This document shows positions 34,258 to 44,999 of a DNA stretch of 64,000 nucleotides, one piece after another (the stretch's first letter is position 1; each line of letters begins with the position of its first letter). Under the pieces are notes generated by a model. The model was not told where the DNA came from. It saw only the letters and a program-made list of their open reading frames with translations, and searched no databases. The position numbers and the translations under genes were made by a program. Location of the stretch: NCBI GenBank assembly GCA_004194705.1, contig SADC01001320.1, positions 1 through 64,000 on the forward strand. The letters are read 5' to 3'. Origin of the DNA: Ditylenchus dipsaci (Eukaryota; Nematoda; Chromadorea; Rhabditida; Anguinidae).

Positions 34258-35001
34258 TTTCTTTAGTCCCACCGCCCGTTTTGGGATTTTTTAAAAAGTG
34301 ATCGAAAATTGCCCCTCCCCCAAACTCATTTTTTCTGCACAACAAGATACCAGAAGCATTTCTAAACACTTTCTGAATAAGAAAAATTAAATTTTGTCTA
34401 AAAAATTCGCCACCCGCTCTTTTTGGGTAGATGGTTATTTTAGGGTATTTTTTACCAATTTTAACCTTTTTTAATCAAAATCTATTGTAAAAAATGCTAT
34501 TTTTCGAACACGTTTTCACTTTCTCGGCCTACCGCATAAATAAATCTGGTATGCATACGTTTTTTTCCATCCAGAGTCATTTTCGAGTGATTTGTGTCTC
34601 AGGTATGTGTGTGTACGCATCTTAATATCCAAGCAACCAAGTCCCTTGCACCCCGAAGGGGGCTCAGGGGCTTGGCTTGTTAGAGATGCGCGCACTCAAT
34701 GACCTTAGACATGATAACGAGATAGACTCTCATTCAAAAATGCATTAGAGAGTCTTTTTGCACAGTTTCAGCAAAAAAGATGTGATAAATCACCCAAACA
34801 TGACCTTAAAATACCCGAAAAATACTATCTACCTCCAAGGAGCAGGTGGAGAATTTTTTAGACAAAATTAAATTTTCCTTATTCAGATTGTGATAAGAAA
34901 AGCTTCTCGTATCTGGTTGTGCAAAAAAAATGAGTTCGGGGGGTAATTTCGGGTCACTTTTCAAAAAATCCGAGTATGGGGGGGGCGCGGAACTAAAGAA
35001 T
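34258..35001. mobile_element. Foldback in the pseudogene intron, with hairpin-repeat core
   Basis: The arms begin TTCTTTAGTCCCACC and end GCGGAACTAAAGAA, and share AGACAAAATTAAATTTT and CAAAATGAGTTTG-like words in inverse. The centre (34545-34765) is a copy of the GC hairpin repeat, with CAAGTCCCTTGCACCCC pairing to the inverse. Confidence 0.7.
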
Positions 35002-35332
35002 TACTGAGTACTCACCAGGCTGCCATTCTGTCTGCTTTGTTTTTTTTCGAAAGCTTGACAAATAGGTAGTTAGGGCTGTTTGATGATGTAATACGGTATT
35101 TCAAAAGTGACAGACTTTTATGGAATGAACTTCAAAGGGTGGCGTGAAATAGAAAGTTGACTGTATACAGTGGTACAGGATGAACCACCTAAAAAACTCA
35201 GCTATGCTTTTTTAGCTGTTATTGCAACTTAAAACTATTCTGAAAAAAACCGTACACTGCTTTGCGAATATTAAACACCATTTTCACTCGATCGATAACG
35301 TTATGTTCGAAAATATGTGGGACCAATTGTCA

Positions 35333-35430
35333 TGAAAACACAACAATGTGCCAAGGTTTCGATAGTCTGCCGTGGATTTTCACTATTATCTAGACCTTTA
35401 CTCGGAAAAAATCAAAATTGTGTTATTAAC
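35333..35430 (+). pseudogene. F-box family copy 7, truncated exon 1
   Basis: Only the last third of the F-box exon survives (ACAACAATGTGCC... to TTATCTAGACCTTTACT), followed by family intron sequence up to the last exon at 35641. It therefore sits inside intron 3 of the membrane-protein pseudogene. This shows that the F-box unit and the membrane gene share the same 3' exon context. Confidence 0.65.
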
Positions 35431-35884
35431 AGAGTTGGTGAACATTTGGAATTCGAAAACTTTTAACAGAATTTTCCATTTCGATTTTCGGATTTATCAG
35501 CCCGAGTTATTTTCTTTCATCAAACTTATCTATAAAAGACCAGCAGACACAGCAAAGCGTTCACAAGCACTAATTTTCTGAAAAATTTTACATGATATTT
35601 TTATAGCGACTCATTTGCTTTTTTAGTGAATCTATTTTAGTTGCTCAACAGGATCGTCAAATTACGGATGGAAGTGAAGCATCTGAAACAAGCTCGCTAT
35701 GATGTAAACCTCGCATGTATTCTACTCTGTTCAGCTTTGTCTATTACCGTAGGAATGCTTTGACACTGTTCATTTTTAGATCTCATTTGAATTTCTAATA
35801 GAGATTATTGACTGATTGACTTTTTACTATGCTTCACGTCATTTCGAACCAATAAAATGCTGGTTAGAATGGTTGTGGGGGTTA

Positions 35885-36600
35885 AGGTGCATGCGGTCGG
35901 AGTGAACGTGACATTTCACTCTCTGGACGGACCACTCTTGGGACATCTCACTCTCAGGACATCTCATTCTCTGGGACATTTCATTCTTTAGGATAATTTA
36001 CTAGATACGTGACGGTATAGGGACACGGACAATTCACCCCAGGCCAATTCACCCCTAGTCATTCACTCTTATTCTTCAATCTAATGTTATATCAGTCTTG
36101 AATCTTATATAAGCTGTCCCCTTCACGAATATGCTAGGTGGCTCGGTAGGTATGACAGGTGTGTTGATAGTTATGCCAGGTGGCTGGTTAGATATGCCAG
36201 GTTTAGGCTGTTGTGCAAAGTAGCTGTATGGGTATGCCAGGTCGATGGAGAGGTATGCTAAAAGAACTCAAACCCCGAAAAGCCCTGGTGCAGTACCTTC
36301 TGGTCAGATAGATATCCACCTATGTGGCCTGTATGCTACCTGGATTGCTTTCCTCAATAAGGACGATCATAACCATAGCTAAGTACCCTCACATGGGTAC
36401 ACCACTAGGGTACTCCCACTTCTAGCCTAAAGGTGTGATATTTGGGCGGGTAGATAGAATGTGTAGATGAAAGTAGATGAAGTGTGTGAAGTGTGGGTGT
36501 GCTTAGGTGTTGGTACTCATGTAGTACCCAGGTAAATAGGTGGTAATACCCAGATATTCGTACCCAGGTGATAGTCCCATGGTCTTGACATGCAAGTAGT
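35885..36600. repeat. Low-complexity stretch: GGACATCTCA and TATGCCAGG words
   Basis: First about five GGACATYTCATTCT units (35935-36000), then CAGGTGGCTGGT and GGTATGCCAGG units (36125-36270), then GGTGGTA-rich sequence (36480-36640). No exon is supported. It resembles the minisatellite at 25720. Confidence 0.5.
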
Positions 36601-36654
36601 ATTGTCCGACGGTGGTATGCGACGGTGGTATAAATATATTAATAATTACTTATA

Positions 36655-36915
36655 CAGTCGACTCTCGATATAGTGCCCCCCCTATAGTGCCACCCTTTTT
36701 TCAAAAAAGGGTGGCACTATATCGAGGTTTTGCTTTTTTTGAAGAAAAAATTTCAGTTTTCAGAAAAACGATCGGCGAAATCGGAATCCTGACGATATTT
36801 AGGACCAGACTGTAAAAAGAGAACTTACAAAAATGTTCAAAAATCGAGGTAAAAAAGTGTCGGACCCAAGGCTGGAACGAACTTTTGGGGGTGGCACTAT
36901 ATCGAGAGTCGACTG
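36655..36915. mobile_element. Pogo-type MITE, 261 bp, exact ends
   Basis: TA-flanked, with perfectly inverted termini CAGTCGACTCTCGATATAGTG; subterminal TGGCACTATATCGAG is present three times. One of the best-preserved pogo MITEs here, so perhaps recently mobile. Confidence 0.9.
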
Positions 36916-36919
36916 TATA

Positions 36920-37930
36920 AGTAATATTAATATATTTTTCGGTTTTCTGAGATTGATCGGCATCAGATGAAGGATTTTCGGTAAAAAAACTGGCAAGTAT
37001 ACTTTTGAGCACCGCCCAAGAGTTGGCCGCTTCGATCATCATCTGAAAATGATCAAAAAATTAGTTAGTTATCAGCGGTTTCATCCGGCGGTTTTCTTCT
37101 TCTTCATTCTTCTTCATTCAGCGGTTTTTCAAACAAACACATCTATTCCTTCTTTGCCATCTTTAATAGTATGCTACTGCTTATAACAAATATTGTTGGG
37201 GTGGATGGTTTTTCAGGTTCCGAAAGATCAACAACGAAAATATAGAAATAGCTTTGCTTTTTTTTATTGATATACTATACGTCATAGCAAAATTTATGCT
37301 CTCTCTTTTTTTTATTTGCTTACTGCGCTCTCGAGTGCGTTTGCATAGTGAAAAAAAACCTTCGCACGCCTGCAGACAGTAAAAGCAATTCCAAAGAACA
37401 CACTTACTTTGTTATGGATCAAAAAATTGAAAGTTCGATATTTGCTGCTAAAATAATTTTATATATTAATATATATTAACACTAAAATATTGATAGTAAT
37501 CACGAAAAGATTTTTATGCGATATGAGGATCGGTTTTTAGCCGTTTTGGCCTGGTTGAGAAGTGCTAGCGATTTCTCGCCTCAATTTTGTTGTTTTTCTT
37601 TAGTACTTTGCAATTCATATTTGAATTCGGTAAGTTTCCTAGGAATGGGTACCGATTGGTTAAGAATGAGATTCCAGTAACTTAGCCAGCTTGTATGAAG
37701 TTATCGAACTGGGTTTTGAACTTGACTAATAAAATTTTAAAACAATGATCCAGACTTTGGCTGTATAATACCGTATTTTCTCTAATAACTCACACTGCTA
37801 TAATAAATCGACGCCCTTCAACTTTATGACCTACATCTCAGCTCTCACTATTTGCAAAGCTTTTCATTGCGTTTCTTAACTCGAACAAGCTTTACCGATT
37901 TTTTATAAGACTTTACATTTTCAGGAAAGA
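36920..37930. other. 1 kb without recognisable gene
   Basis: AT-rich, with short CTTCTTC repeats at 37095-37125. No exon with splice sites or domain could be supported on either strand. Confidence 0.5.
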
Positions 37931-37934
37931 GAAG

Positions 37935-38480
37935 CTTGCCACATTTCAAATTGCGACAATTCAAATTGCGACAAATTAACTTGCGACAAAATCAGGTTGC
38001 GACCAGTGCTGGCAATTTGAATCATTTCAATTTTTCACTGTTTTTTGTTTTAAACTATTAAGTAGTCAGCGATTTTTCAACCGCTACATACAATTTTTCC
38101 GCCTATTTTGTAGCTAAGATTCTGCTCTTCAAAATAGGGGGTCATTTTTGATCCGCCAAAATATTTTTCTAGGGTTTGATCCAGATTTATATCCAAAAAT
38201 GATCTATTTTTTTACCCTTGTAATTTGAATCATTTTTTGACTATTTGCTACGTTTTTTGTACTGCCGGTATTTTTTCACATTATATATCATTCGATCGCA
38301 AATATCGTCAGCTACAAAACATGTTTCAACATATCAGCAGTTTTGTCATTTTAGAAAAAAATGTCTTATAATGATTCAAATTAAATTTAATGATTCAAAT
38401 TGCCAGCACTGGTCGCGACAATCAAAATTTCAACAATTTTAAATTGCGATTATTTGAATTGCGACAATTTTAAAGTCCGA
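37935..38480. repeat. AATTGCGACAA array split by a hAT MITE
   Basis: Units of CAAATTGCGACAATT occur on both sides (37945-37995 and 38412-38475) of the element at 38004-38411. A related stretch is at 9330-9450. Confidence 0.6.
38004..38411. mobile_element. hAT MITE, CAGTGCTGGCAATTTG ends
   Basis: The ends are CAGTGCTGGCAATTTGAATC and its inverse. The flanks are GTTGCGAC (37996-38003) and GTCGCGAC (38412-38419), a 7/8 duplication. The 408-bp interior has no gene. Confidence 0.85.
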
Positions 38481-38710
38481 GTCTTGAATAGTTCTTTTTA
38501 TTTAAATATGCTTTTGTTCAATTTGGTTCTATTGTAATTTTCAGATATTGTTATTTTTTTAGTTTTTGAAATACGAGGAAGCCTCAGGATGGAATAAAGA
38601 CCACATAATAAGTTTTATCACGGTGACTTGCCTAAGCGCAAGGGGAAAAATGCGAGCTGATTAAGAAAGAAGAAAAATCTGGTAGAAAACGTGACCATTA
38701 TGACTATATC

Positions 38711-39034
38711 TAGAAGTGGGCAAAAAAATCAGATAGACCTAGATCAGATCAGTTCAGATCAATCTGATCTGACAAAAATTATTGTCAAAATAGCCAAAAT
38801 TTGAATTTTAGTCTGAAAATAACTTGGATCGCTAAGAATCCAAGCAAATTTGAGGGGCTTCTAGCAACTCCGGGGTGGGATTCTCAGCGATCCAAGTTAT
38901 TTTCGACTATAAAATTCAAATTCGCGCAAAATTTGGCTATTTTGGCCGTAATTTTGTCAGATCAGATCGATCTGAACTGATCTAATCTGATTTTTGGCGA
39001 TCTGAACTGATCTGGTATTTGCACACCTCTGGTA
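38711..39034. mobile_element. Foldback with AGATCAGATC-rich arms
   Basis: The ends TAGAAGTGGGCAAA and TTTGCACACCTCTGGTA are inverted partners. The arms consist largely of CAGATC and GATCTGA words, then a CCAAGTTATTTTC block meeting at the centre near 38870. Probably hAT-like; no clear duplication. Confidence 0.65.
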
Positions 39035-39246
39035 CCACAAAAATACTGTATAACACCTTTAGATCTAACTAAAACGGATCACAAAACACATATGCCCAAT
39101 GTTTTTTTAAATAATAACAAGAAAATCATGAAAATTCTACGAATTTACTACTGATCTGCAGCGAAAATTCGATTATTTTAAATAATCAAGCCATTTTTTC
39201 ATTTCACTGTAAAAAAGGTGTAGGTAGAATAGCCATGGGTGGCGTA

Positions 39247-39657
39247 CAGTTTTTTCAAAAAACCACACTATCACACTTGGTCACACTAACTCATTTATCC
39301 TTTCTCACAAATTTGTTTTCGTATTCCGGATATTTTTGTACCGTTTTGTAGCTGAGATAATTCTCTATCGAATTACAGGTCAAATATTTTGGTGGAATTC
39401 AAATCCGACAATTCTACACCAAAATCACACTAAAAATCACACTTTGTCGTCACCAAAAGTGTGATTTTAAAGTCACACTTGGCGTGATTTTGTCAAAAAT
39501 TATTCAAAACTGGGCTGTTTAACCACTGAATCGATAGAGAAATATATCAGCTACAAATCGGTACAAAAATATCGAAAATACGAAAATAAAACTTATAAGA
39601 AAGGATAGGTGAAGTTAGTGTGACCCAAAGTGTGAGGTGTGATTTTTGAAAACACTG
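39247..39657. mobile_element. hAT MITE with perfect GTGGCGTA duplication
   Basis: Ends of CAGTTTTTTCAAAAAACCAC type and the inverse GATTTTTGAAAACACTG, flanked by GTGGCGTA at 39239-39246 and 39658-39665. The arms carry TCACAC/GTGTGA words. Its right part is duplicated after satellite array 1 (from 42594). Confidence 0.85.
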
Positions 39658-39788
39658 GTGGCGTATAATTAGAGAGTGGCGTATAATTAAGAGCGGATAC
39701 GGTAGTAGTAAAATGCTTGAAATTATATAGTCGGGCATTAAATAAATTCCCGACTTTGGCACGGCACATGTTCGGGCATATTGCTATG
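39539..39788. repeat. 250-bp direct repeat, left copy
   Basis: Nearly identical to 42594-42858. Together the copies bracket satellite array 1 and its 5' flank. They include the right end of the hAT MITE, its target duplication and a TATGCCCAAGCCT end of another element. Confidence 0.85.
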
Positions 39789-40554
39789 CCCAAGCCTTTT
39801 TGACTAAATCAATTGATTTTCACACCGGATTTGTGTTCATTCGTTTTTACGACTTACAAAATGACCACCATTAAATGCTTTATCGTTTGTTACTTGACAA
39901 AGATATGATATAGAAAAAGATTCGCAATGCGCAACAAAATAAAAATAAAAAAGACATATAATTTTATTTTTTATTTGTCACTAGTGGATCCTAAAGCTAA
40001 TCAACAGATATTCTTTTTTTAAATAAAAGATTATGTATGATAATTCAGAAAATATAGTTTTGCAAAGGAATTTCTCAGAACAAATTAATTAAATTAAATT
40101 TTTATATATTTGTTTAATAACTACAGGGTTCGCCAAATTCGTGGCACTATTTGTTTTGCTCATATCTCTTCAAATTTATGGCGTTTTGAGACATATTTTT
40201 CTTTGTTAAACTCTCCAACTCTTCCAGCAATTAAATGACACCACGTACATTTTTGTCCATTAATGTTATCATCATTTGCTGACATGTTGATTTTTTTTTG
40301 ATTTTTGGTCGAAAGTGAAATAATATGAATGAACGCTCCCGGTTCCAAAGAATTTGTTCATTCTCGTAGATTTGCTCATTCTATAGCGTTCTGGCGTATC
40401 TTTAGTCTTTTTTTCAATGCTCGACTCGAAACTTATGCAGGCGACCCATACATTCATACCAGATCACAGTCCGAATCTTTTGTTCGATTAAATCTATTTG
40501 CAACAAAAAAAAATTAACAGGTCAGGAAATGATGACAACTTACGTTAACGAAAA
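39789..40554 (-). repeat. 765-bp flank duplicated before both satellite arrays; coding-like on minus strand
   Basis: Matches 47220-47995 with few differences. Read on the minus strand it contains MSANDDNINGQKCTWCHL with two cysteines (about 40285-40165), and further upstream SIEKKTKDTPERYRMSKST (about 40420-40360). These are protein-like but in different frames in the two copies. The unit could be the decayed 3' half of a gene or element whose upstream side has been replaced by the satellite. Function unknown. Confidence 0.5.
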
Positions 40555-42593
40555 TAATGACTTTGACTGAACTGTCGACTCTTGCTACACAGTTAAATTT
40601 AAATGTTAAGTTAACTTTAGCTGAACTGTCGACTCTCACTACACAGTTAAATCTAACTGTAAAGTTAACTTTAGCTGAACTGTCGACTCTCGCTACACAG
40701 TTAAATCTAACTGTAAAGTTAACTTTAGCTGAACTGTCGACTCTCGCTACACAGTTAAATCAACTGTAAAGTTAACTTTAGCTGAACTGTCGACTCTCGC
40801 TACACAGTTAAATCTAACTGTAAAGTTAACTTTAGCTGAACTGTCGACTCTCGCTACACAGTTAAATCTAACTGTAAAGTTAACTTTAGCTGAACTGTCG
40901 ACTCTCGCTACACAGTTAAATCTAACTGTAAAGTTAACTTTAGCTGAACTGTCGACTCTCGCTACACAGTTAAATCGAACTGTAAAGTTAACTTTAGCTG
41001 AACTGTCGACTCTCGCTACACAGTTAAATCTAACTGTAAAGTTAACTTAGCTGAACTGTCGACTCTCGCTACACAGTTAAATCTAACTGTAAAGTTAACT
41101 TTAGCTGAACTGTCGACTCTCGCTACACAGTTAAATCTAACTGTAAAGTTAACTTTAGCTGAACTGTCGACTCTCGCTACACAGTTAAATCTAACTGTAA
41201 AGTTAACTTTAGCTGAACTGTCGACTCTCGCTACACAGTTAAATCTAACTGTAAAGTTAACTTTAGCTGAACTGTCGACTCTCGCTACACAGTTAAATCT
41301 AACTGTAAAGTTAACTTTAGCTGAATGTCGACTCTCGATACACAGTTAAATCTAACTGTAAAGTTAACTTTAGCTGAACTGTCGACTCTCGCTACACAGT
41401 TAAATCTAACTGTAAAGTTAAACTTAGCTGAAATGTCGACTCTCGATACACAGTTAAATCTAACTGTAAAGTTAACTTTAGCTGAACTGTCGACTCTCGA
41501 CTACACAGTTAAATCAACTGTAAAGTTAACTTTAGCTGAACTGTCGACTCTCGCTACACAGTTAAATCTAACTGTAAAGTTAACTTTAGCTGAAATGTCG
41601 ACTCTCGATACACAGTTAAATCTAAATGTAAAGTTAACTTTAGCTGAACTGTCGACTCTCGCTACACAGTTAAATCTAACTGTAAAGTTAACTTTAGCTG
41701 AAATGTCGACTCTCGCTACACAGTTAAATCTAAATGTAAAGTTAACTTCAGCTGAACTGTCGACTCTCGCTACACAGTTAAATCGAACTGTAAAGTTAAC
41801 TTTAGCTGAACTGTCGACTCTCGCTACACAGTTAAATCTAACTGTAAAGTTAACTTTAGCTGAAATGTCGACTCTCGATACACAGTTAAATCTAAATGTA
41901 AAGTTAACTTCAGCTGAACTGTCGACTCTCGCTACACAGTTAAATCGAACTGTAAAGTTAACTTTAGCTGAACTGTCGACTCTCGCTACACAGTTAAATC
42001 TAACTGTAAAGTTAACTTTAGCTGAACTGTCGACTCTCGCTACACAGTTAAATCTAACTGTAAAGTTAACTTTAGCTGAACTGTCGACTCTCGCTACACA
42101 GTTAAATCTAACTGTAAAGTTAACTTTACTGAAATGTCGACTCTCGATACACAGTTAAATCTAAATGTAAGTTAACTCAGCTGAACTGTCGACTTTCGCT
42201 ACACAAGTTAATTCTAACTGTAAAGTTAACTTAGCTGAACTGTCGACTTTGCTACACAGTTAAATCTAACTGTAAAGTTAACTTTAGCTGAACTGTCGAC
42301 TCTCGCTACACAGTTTAATTCTAACTGTAAAGTTAACTTTAGCTGAACTGTCGACTCTTGCTACACAGTTAAATTTAACTGTACATCTAACTTTAGTCGA
42401 ACAGTCCACTGTCAATATACACAGTTAATTCTAACTGTAAAGTTAACTTTAGCTGAACTGTAGACTCTCGCTACACAGTAAATCCAACTGTAAAGTTAAC
42501 TTGAGATGAACTGTCGACTCTCGCTACACAGTTAAATCTAACTGTAAAGTTAACTTTAGCTGAAGTGTCGACTCTTGCTACACAGTTAAATTT
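40555..42593. repeat. Satellite array 1: 54-bp unit, about 37 copies
   Basis: Tandem 54-bp units read GAACTGTCGACTCTCGCTAC, ACAGTTAAATCTAACTGTAA, AGTTAACTTTAGCT. Variants (CGATAC, AAATGT, one-base gains and losses) are interspersed. Because 54 is a multiple of three and the unit lacks stops, long open frames appear on both strands (18-residue period), which I treat as incidental. The unit has internal palindromes around GTCGAC and GTTAAC. Its GTCGACTCTCG matches the ends of the pogo MITE at 36655. Confidence 0.95.
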
Positions 42594-42858
42594 GAAATAT
42601 ATCAGCTACAAATCGGTACAAAAATATCGAAATACGAAAATAAAACTTATAAGAAAGGATAGGTGAAGTTAGTGTGACCCAAAGTGTGAGGTGTGATTTT
42701 TGAAAAACACTGGTGGCGTATAATTAAGAGAGTGGCGTATAATTAGAGCGGATACGGTAGTAGTAAAATGCTTGAAATTATATAGTCGGGCATTAAATAA
42801 ATTCCCGACTTTTTGCACGGGCACATGTTCGGGCATATGCCTTGGCCCAAGCCTAATT
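42594..42858. repeat. 250-bp direct repeat, right copy
   Basis: Second copy of 39539-39788, differing by a few one-base indels (for example TTTTTGCACGGGCAC for TTTGGCACGGCAC). Confidence 0.85.
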
Positions 42859-42889
42859 TCTGCTTCACTAAGTGAATTTGGCTAAAATT

Positions 42890-43309
42890 AATTTGCGCCC
42901 TCAAAATGTTGAATTACGCCCTCAAATTACGCCGTCAAATTTTACATAGCAAATTTTCTTCAATTTTTCGTTGCAATTCTATAAATATTTTTTACACTAG
43001 CGTATAGCTCTGAATCTTGGCTTTCTAATGAGCTATAAACTGCTTTGAAAGGTTTTGAAAATGACGAGAATTTGAGGTTTCAAAATAATTTTAAAAGTTG
43101 ACATTTTTTTTGAAGCTTTATACCTTGTCATTTTCTAAATCGTTCAAGCAAGTTTGATAGCTCATTAGAAATCCAAGATCCAGGGCTACATGCTAGCACT
43201 AGAAAATTTTTTTAAAATTGCAACAAAAGAGATGAAAACGGCTATATAAAATTTGAGGGCGTAAATAATTAATTTGAGGGCGTAATTCAGCATTTTGAGG
43301 GCGCAAATA
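42890..43309. mobile_element. Foldback with TTTGCGCCCTCAAAAT ends
   Basis: The left arm carries GCGCCCTCAAA and ACGCCCTCAAA units, and the right arm their inverses (43255-43305). Inner arms around AGCTATCAAACT..CATTAGAAA meet near 43090. No gene inside. Confidence 0.75.
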
Positions 43310-43590
43310 ACCTATAGCGTAAATTTTTTGAAAAGCATTTGCGACAGTAAGTCAATATTGTTAAAAAGCAAAGTTTCAGTTTTTCATTTTTCTGTGATTT
43401 GAAAATGTCCAAAATACTTTAGCTATTTTTACAATTTTTTCAGTCAATAATATTGAAAATTTACTAGCAGATCCAACTACAATCATGTCACGAATTATTT
43501 CGTGAAATCGAGAGTCACATGGCTGTTTTTCAGAAACGACTGGTAAAATCGTGTTCATTGCAATATTTTGAGAAAATCGATATGCCATTA

Positions 43591-43723
43591 CAGTCGAACT
43601 TGGATAAACCGACACCCTCGGTACCGACGAAAGGTGTCCGCTTATCGGAGGTACGTTTTCCAATAAATGTCGTTTACTTGACCGAATCGTGGACCATAAG
43701 GTATCCGTTCATCCAGGTGACTG
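43591..43723. mobile_element. Pogo-type MITE, inverse copy of 16245-16393
   Basis: Starts CAGTCGAACTTGGATAAAC after TA (43589-43590) and ends near GGTGACTG. It lies in the same flank of an F-box unit as the copy at 16245, so insertion preceded duplication of that unit. The large inverted repeat starts right after it. Confidence 0.65.
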
Positions 43724-43724
43724 C

Positions 43725-44879
43725 ATACCACATCGTATTTGAAAAATGCCATTTACACTATTAAATACTGACATTCAAAGATTTTACCAGTAATTTTTCG
43801 GAGCTAAAGGTTTATTTGCTTACTATTGATATATATTAATCTTTATATATTATTATATATGGAATTATTATTGACTGAAGAAAGCAGAGCCGCCTGTCGA
43901 CTTCCTCCAGACACCCTTTATGAAATATTTGAATTCATGAACACACAACAGTGTACCCAGGTTTCTGTAGTCTGCCGTGAATTTTCACTATTATCTAGAC
44001 TTTGCTAGGAGAACATCAAAAGGTGTGTTATTAAAAAGTTGCTAAACAATCGGAATTCGAAAATATTTCACAGAATTTTCCATTTCGATTTTTGGATTCA
44101 CCAGCCCGAGTTATTTCTTTTTGTTTTAGTTTTTCTGGGCTGAATAATAGTAAAGTGCTACAGTTCGTATTTAGGAATCCACTGAATTTTGTGTAGGTAG
44201 CCCCTTGCTAGCCCTTTAAATCTCTACAAAAGTATTATTTAGAGAACACAGAAAATCGATTTTTCAATTTTTTTTCATCCCACTTCAGTTCAGAAGAAAA
44301 CGCAAATCTCAAAAATATTCTTCAGATTGTTGAATTAGTCAAAAGTTTGGCCACTGCGCGGCAAAGACTATCACACTTCGCATTGCAAAGGAAGCGGGAG
44401 ACCTTCGGTTCGTGTTTTTTCAATTTATGAATTTTTTGAAATTGAAATTTCCAAAAAAGAAGCAACTGGGAACTAAGGCAGTTGTTTTTGGAGACCATCC
44501 CAACACGTATACAGGGTGTGTCAGAATTACGTTGCCCGTACGAAATATTTGAAATATTCTATAGCAGAAATTAGTGCGATTTCCACGTCACATTTAGTTT
44601 ACAGGCCTGAAAAAAATTAATTGATTTTTATTTTCCAGATACTAATTAGTTTTATCTGATAAAAAATTTTTGCGCAAGAACTACGTAAGAACACTCCTTA
44701 ATTAAAACCATTTGATCAGAAAAATTAATGGTAAATATTAACAAAATGATAAAATAGTAATTAAAATATGGCTTATCAGTCATATATTTTAGGGACTTCA
44801 GCACAAGAAATACGCAGTAAGATGCTATAAATGTGTTCTTGAAGTCTAAGCACTCCATTAGAAACATGGGCTTTGATTT
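43725..44879 (+). repeat. Left arm of the large inverted repeat
   Basis: This 1155-bp arm is nearly identical, in inverse, to 50214-52192 once an 817-bp insertion plus its 9-bp duplication is removed from the latter. It holds F-box copy 8, the CAGGGTGTGTC element end at 44512, and the upstream region plus first five codons (ATGGGCTTTGATTT) of the glycine-zipper gene, where the match stops. Confidence 0.9.
43859..44022 (+). pseudogene. F-box family copy 8
   Basis: ATG at 43859 opens 49 codons with a clear F-box: LPPDTLYEIFEFMNTQQC, then VVCREFSLLSRLC. A missing C before CTTTGCTAG makes the frame stop there, where relatives read RPLLGEHQK into the splice donor (44022/44023). Exon 2 is not present in this arm; other sequence follows a TTTTAG at about 44123. 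As read, it would give a 49-residue lone F-box peptide. Confidence 0.65.
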
Positions 44880-44999
44880 TTCAAACTATGGGCATTAACA
44901 AAAGTTTCAGGAACGCTTGTGTGACTATTTTTCGATGAGATTTTTTTGAAATCTGATCTCTAAACGCAGATTATCATTATTATTATCCCCATTGTAGTT

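Larger units (their letters stand above)
33304..35798 (+). pseudogene. Paralogue of the four-helix membrane protein, broken
   Basis: Exons 1-3 (33304-33897) closely match 21665-22263, including the intron positions, but a C is missing after codon 2 (GGCTCATC for GGCTCCATC). Deletions lie in exon 2 (near 33612) and at the end of exon 3. The last exon (35641-35798) keeps its TTTTAG acceptor and the LRMEVKHLKQAR-type segment but loses bases at GGAATGCTTTGACA. The third intron has grown to 1.7 kb by gaining a foldback (34258-35001) and a partial F-box unit (35333-35430). AATAAA follows at 35851-35856. Non-functional as read. Confidence 0.75.

Noticed and set aside
40555..42593. CRISPR-like repeat array
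   Set aside because: No unique spacers: units abut directly and the genome is eukaryotic.
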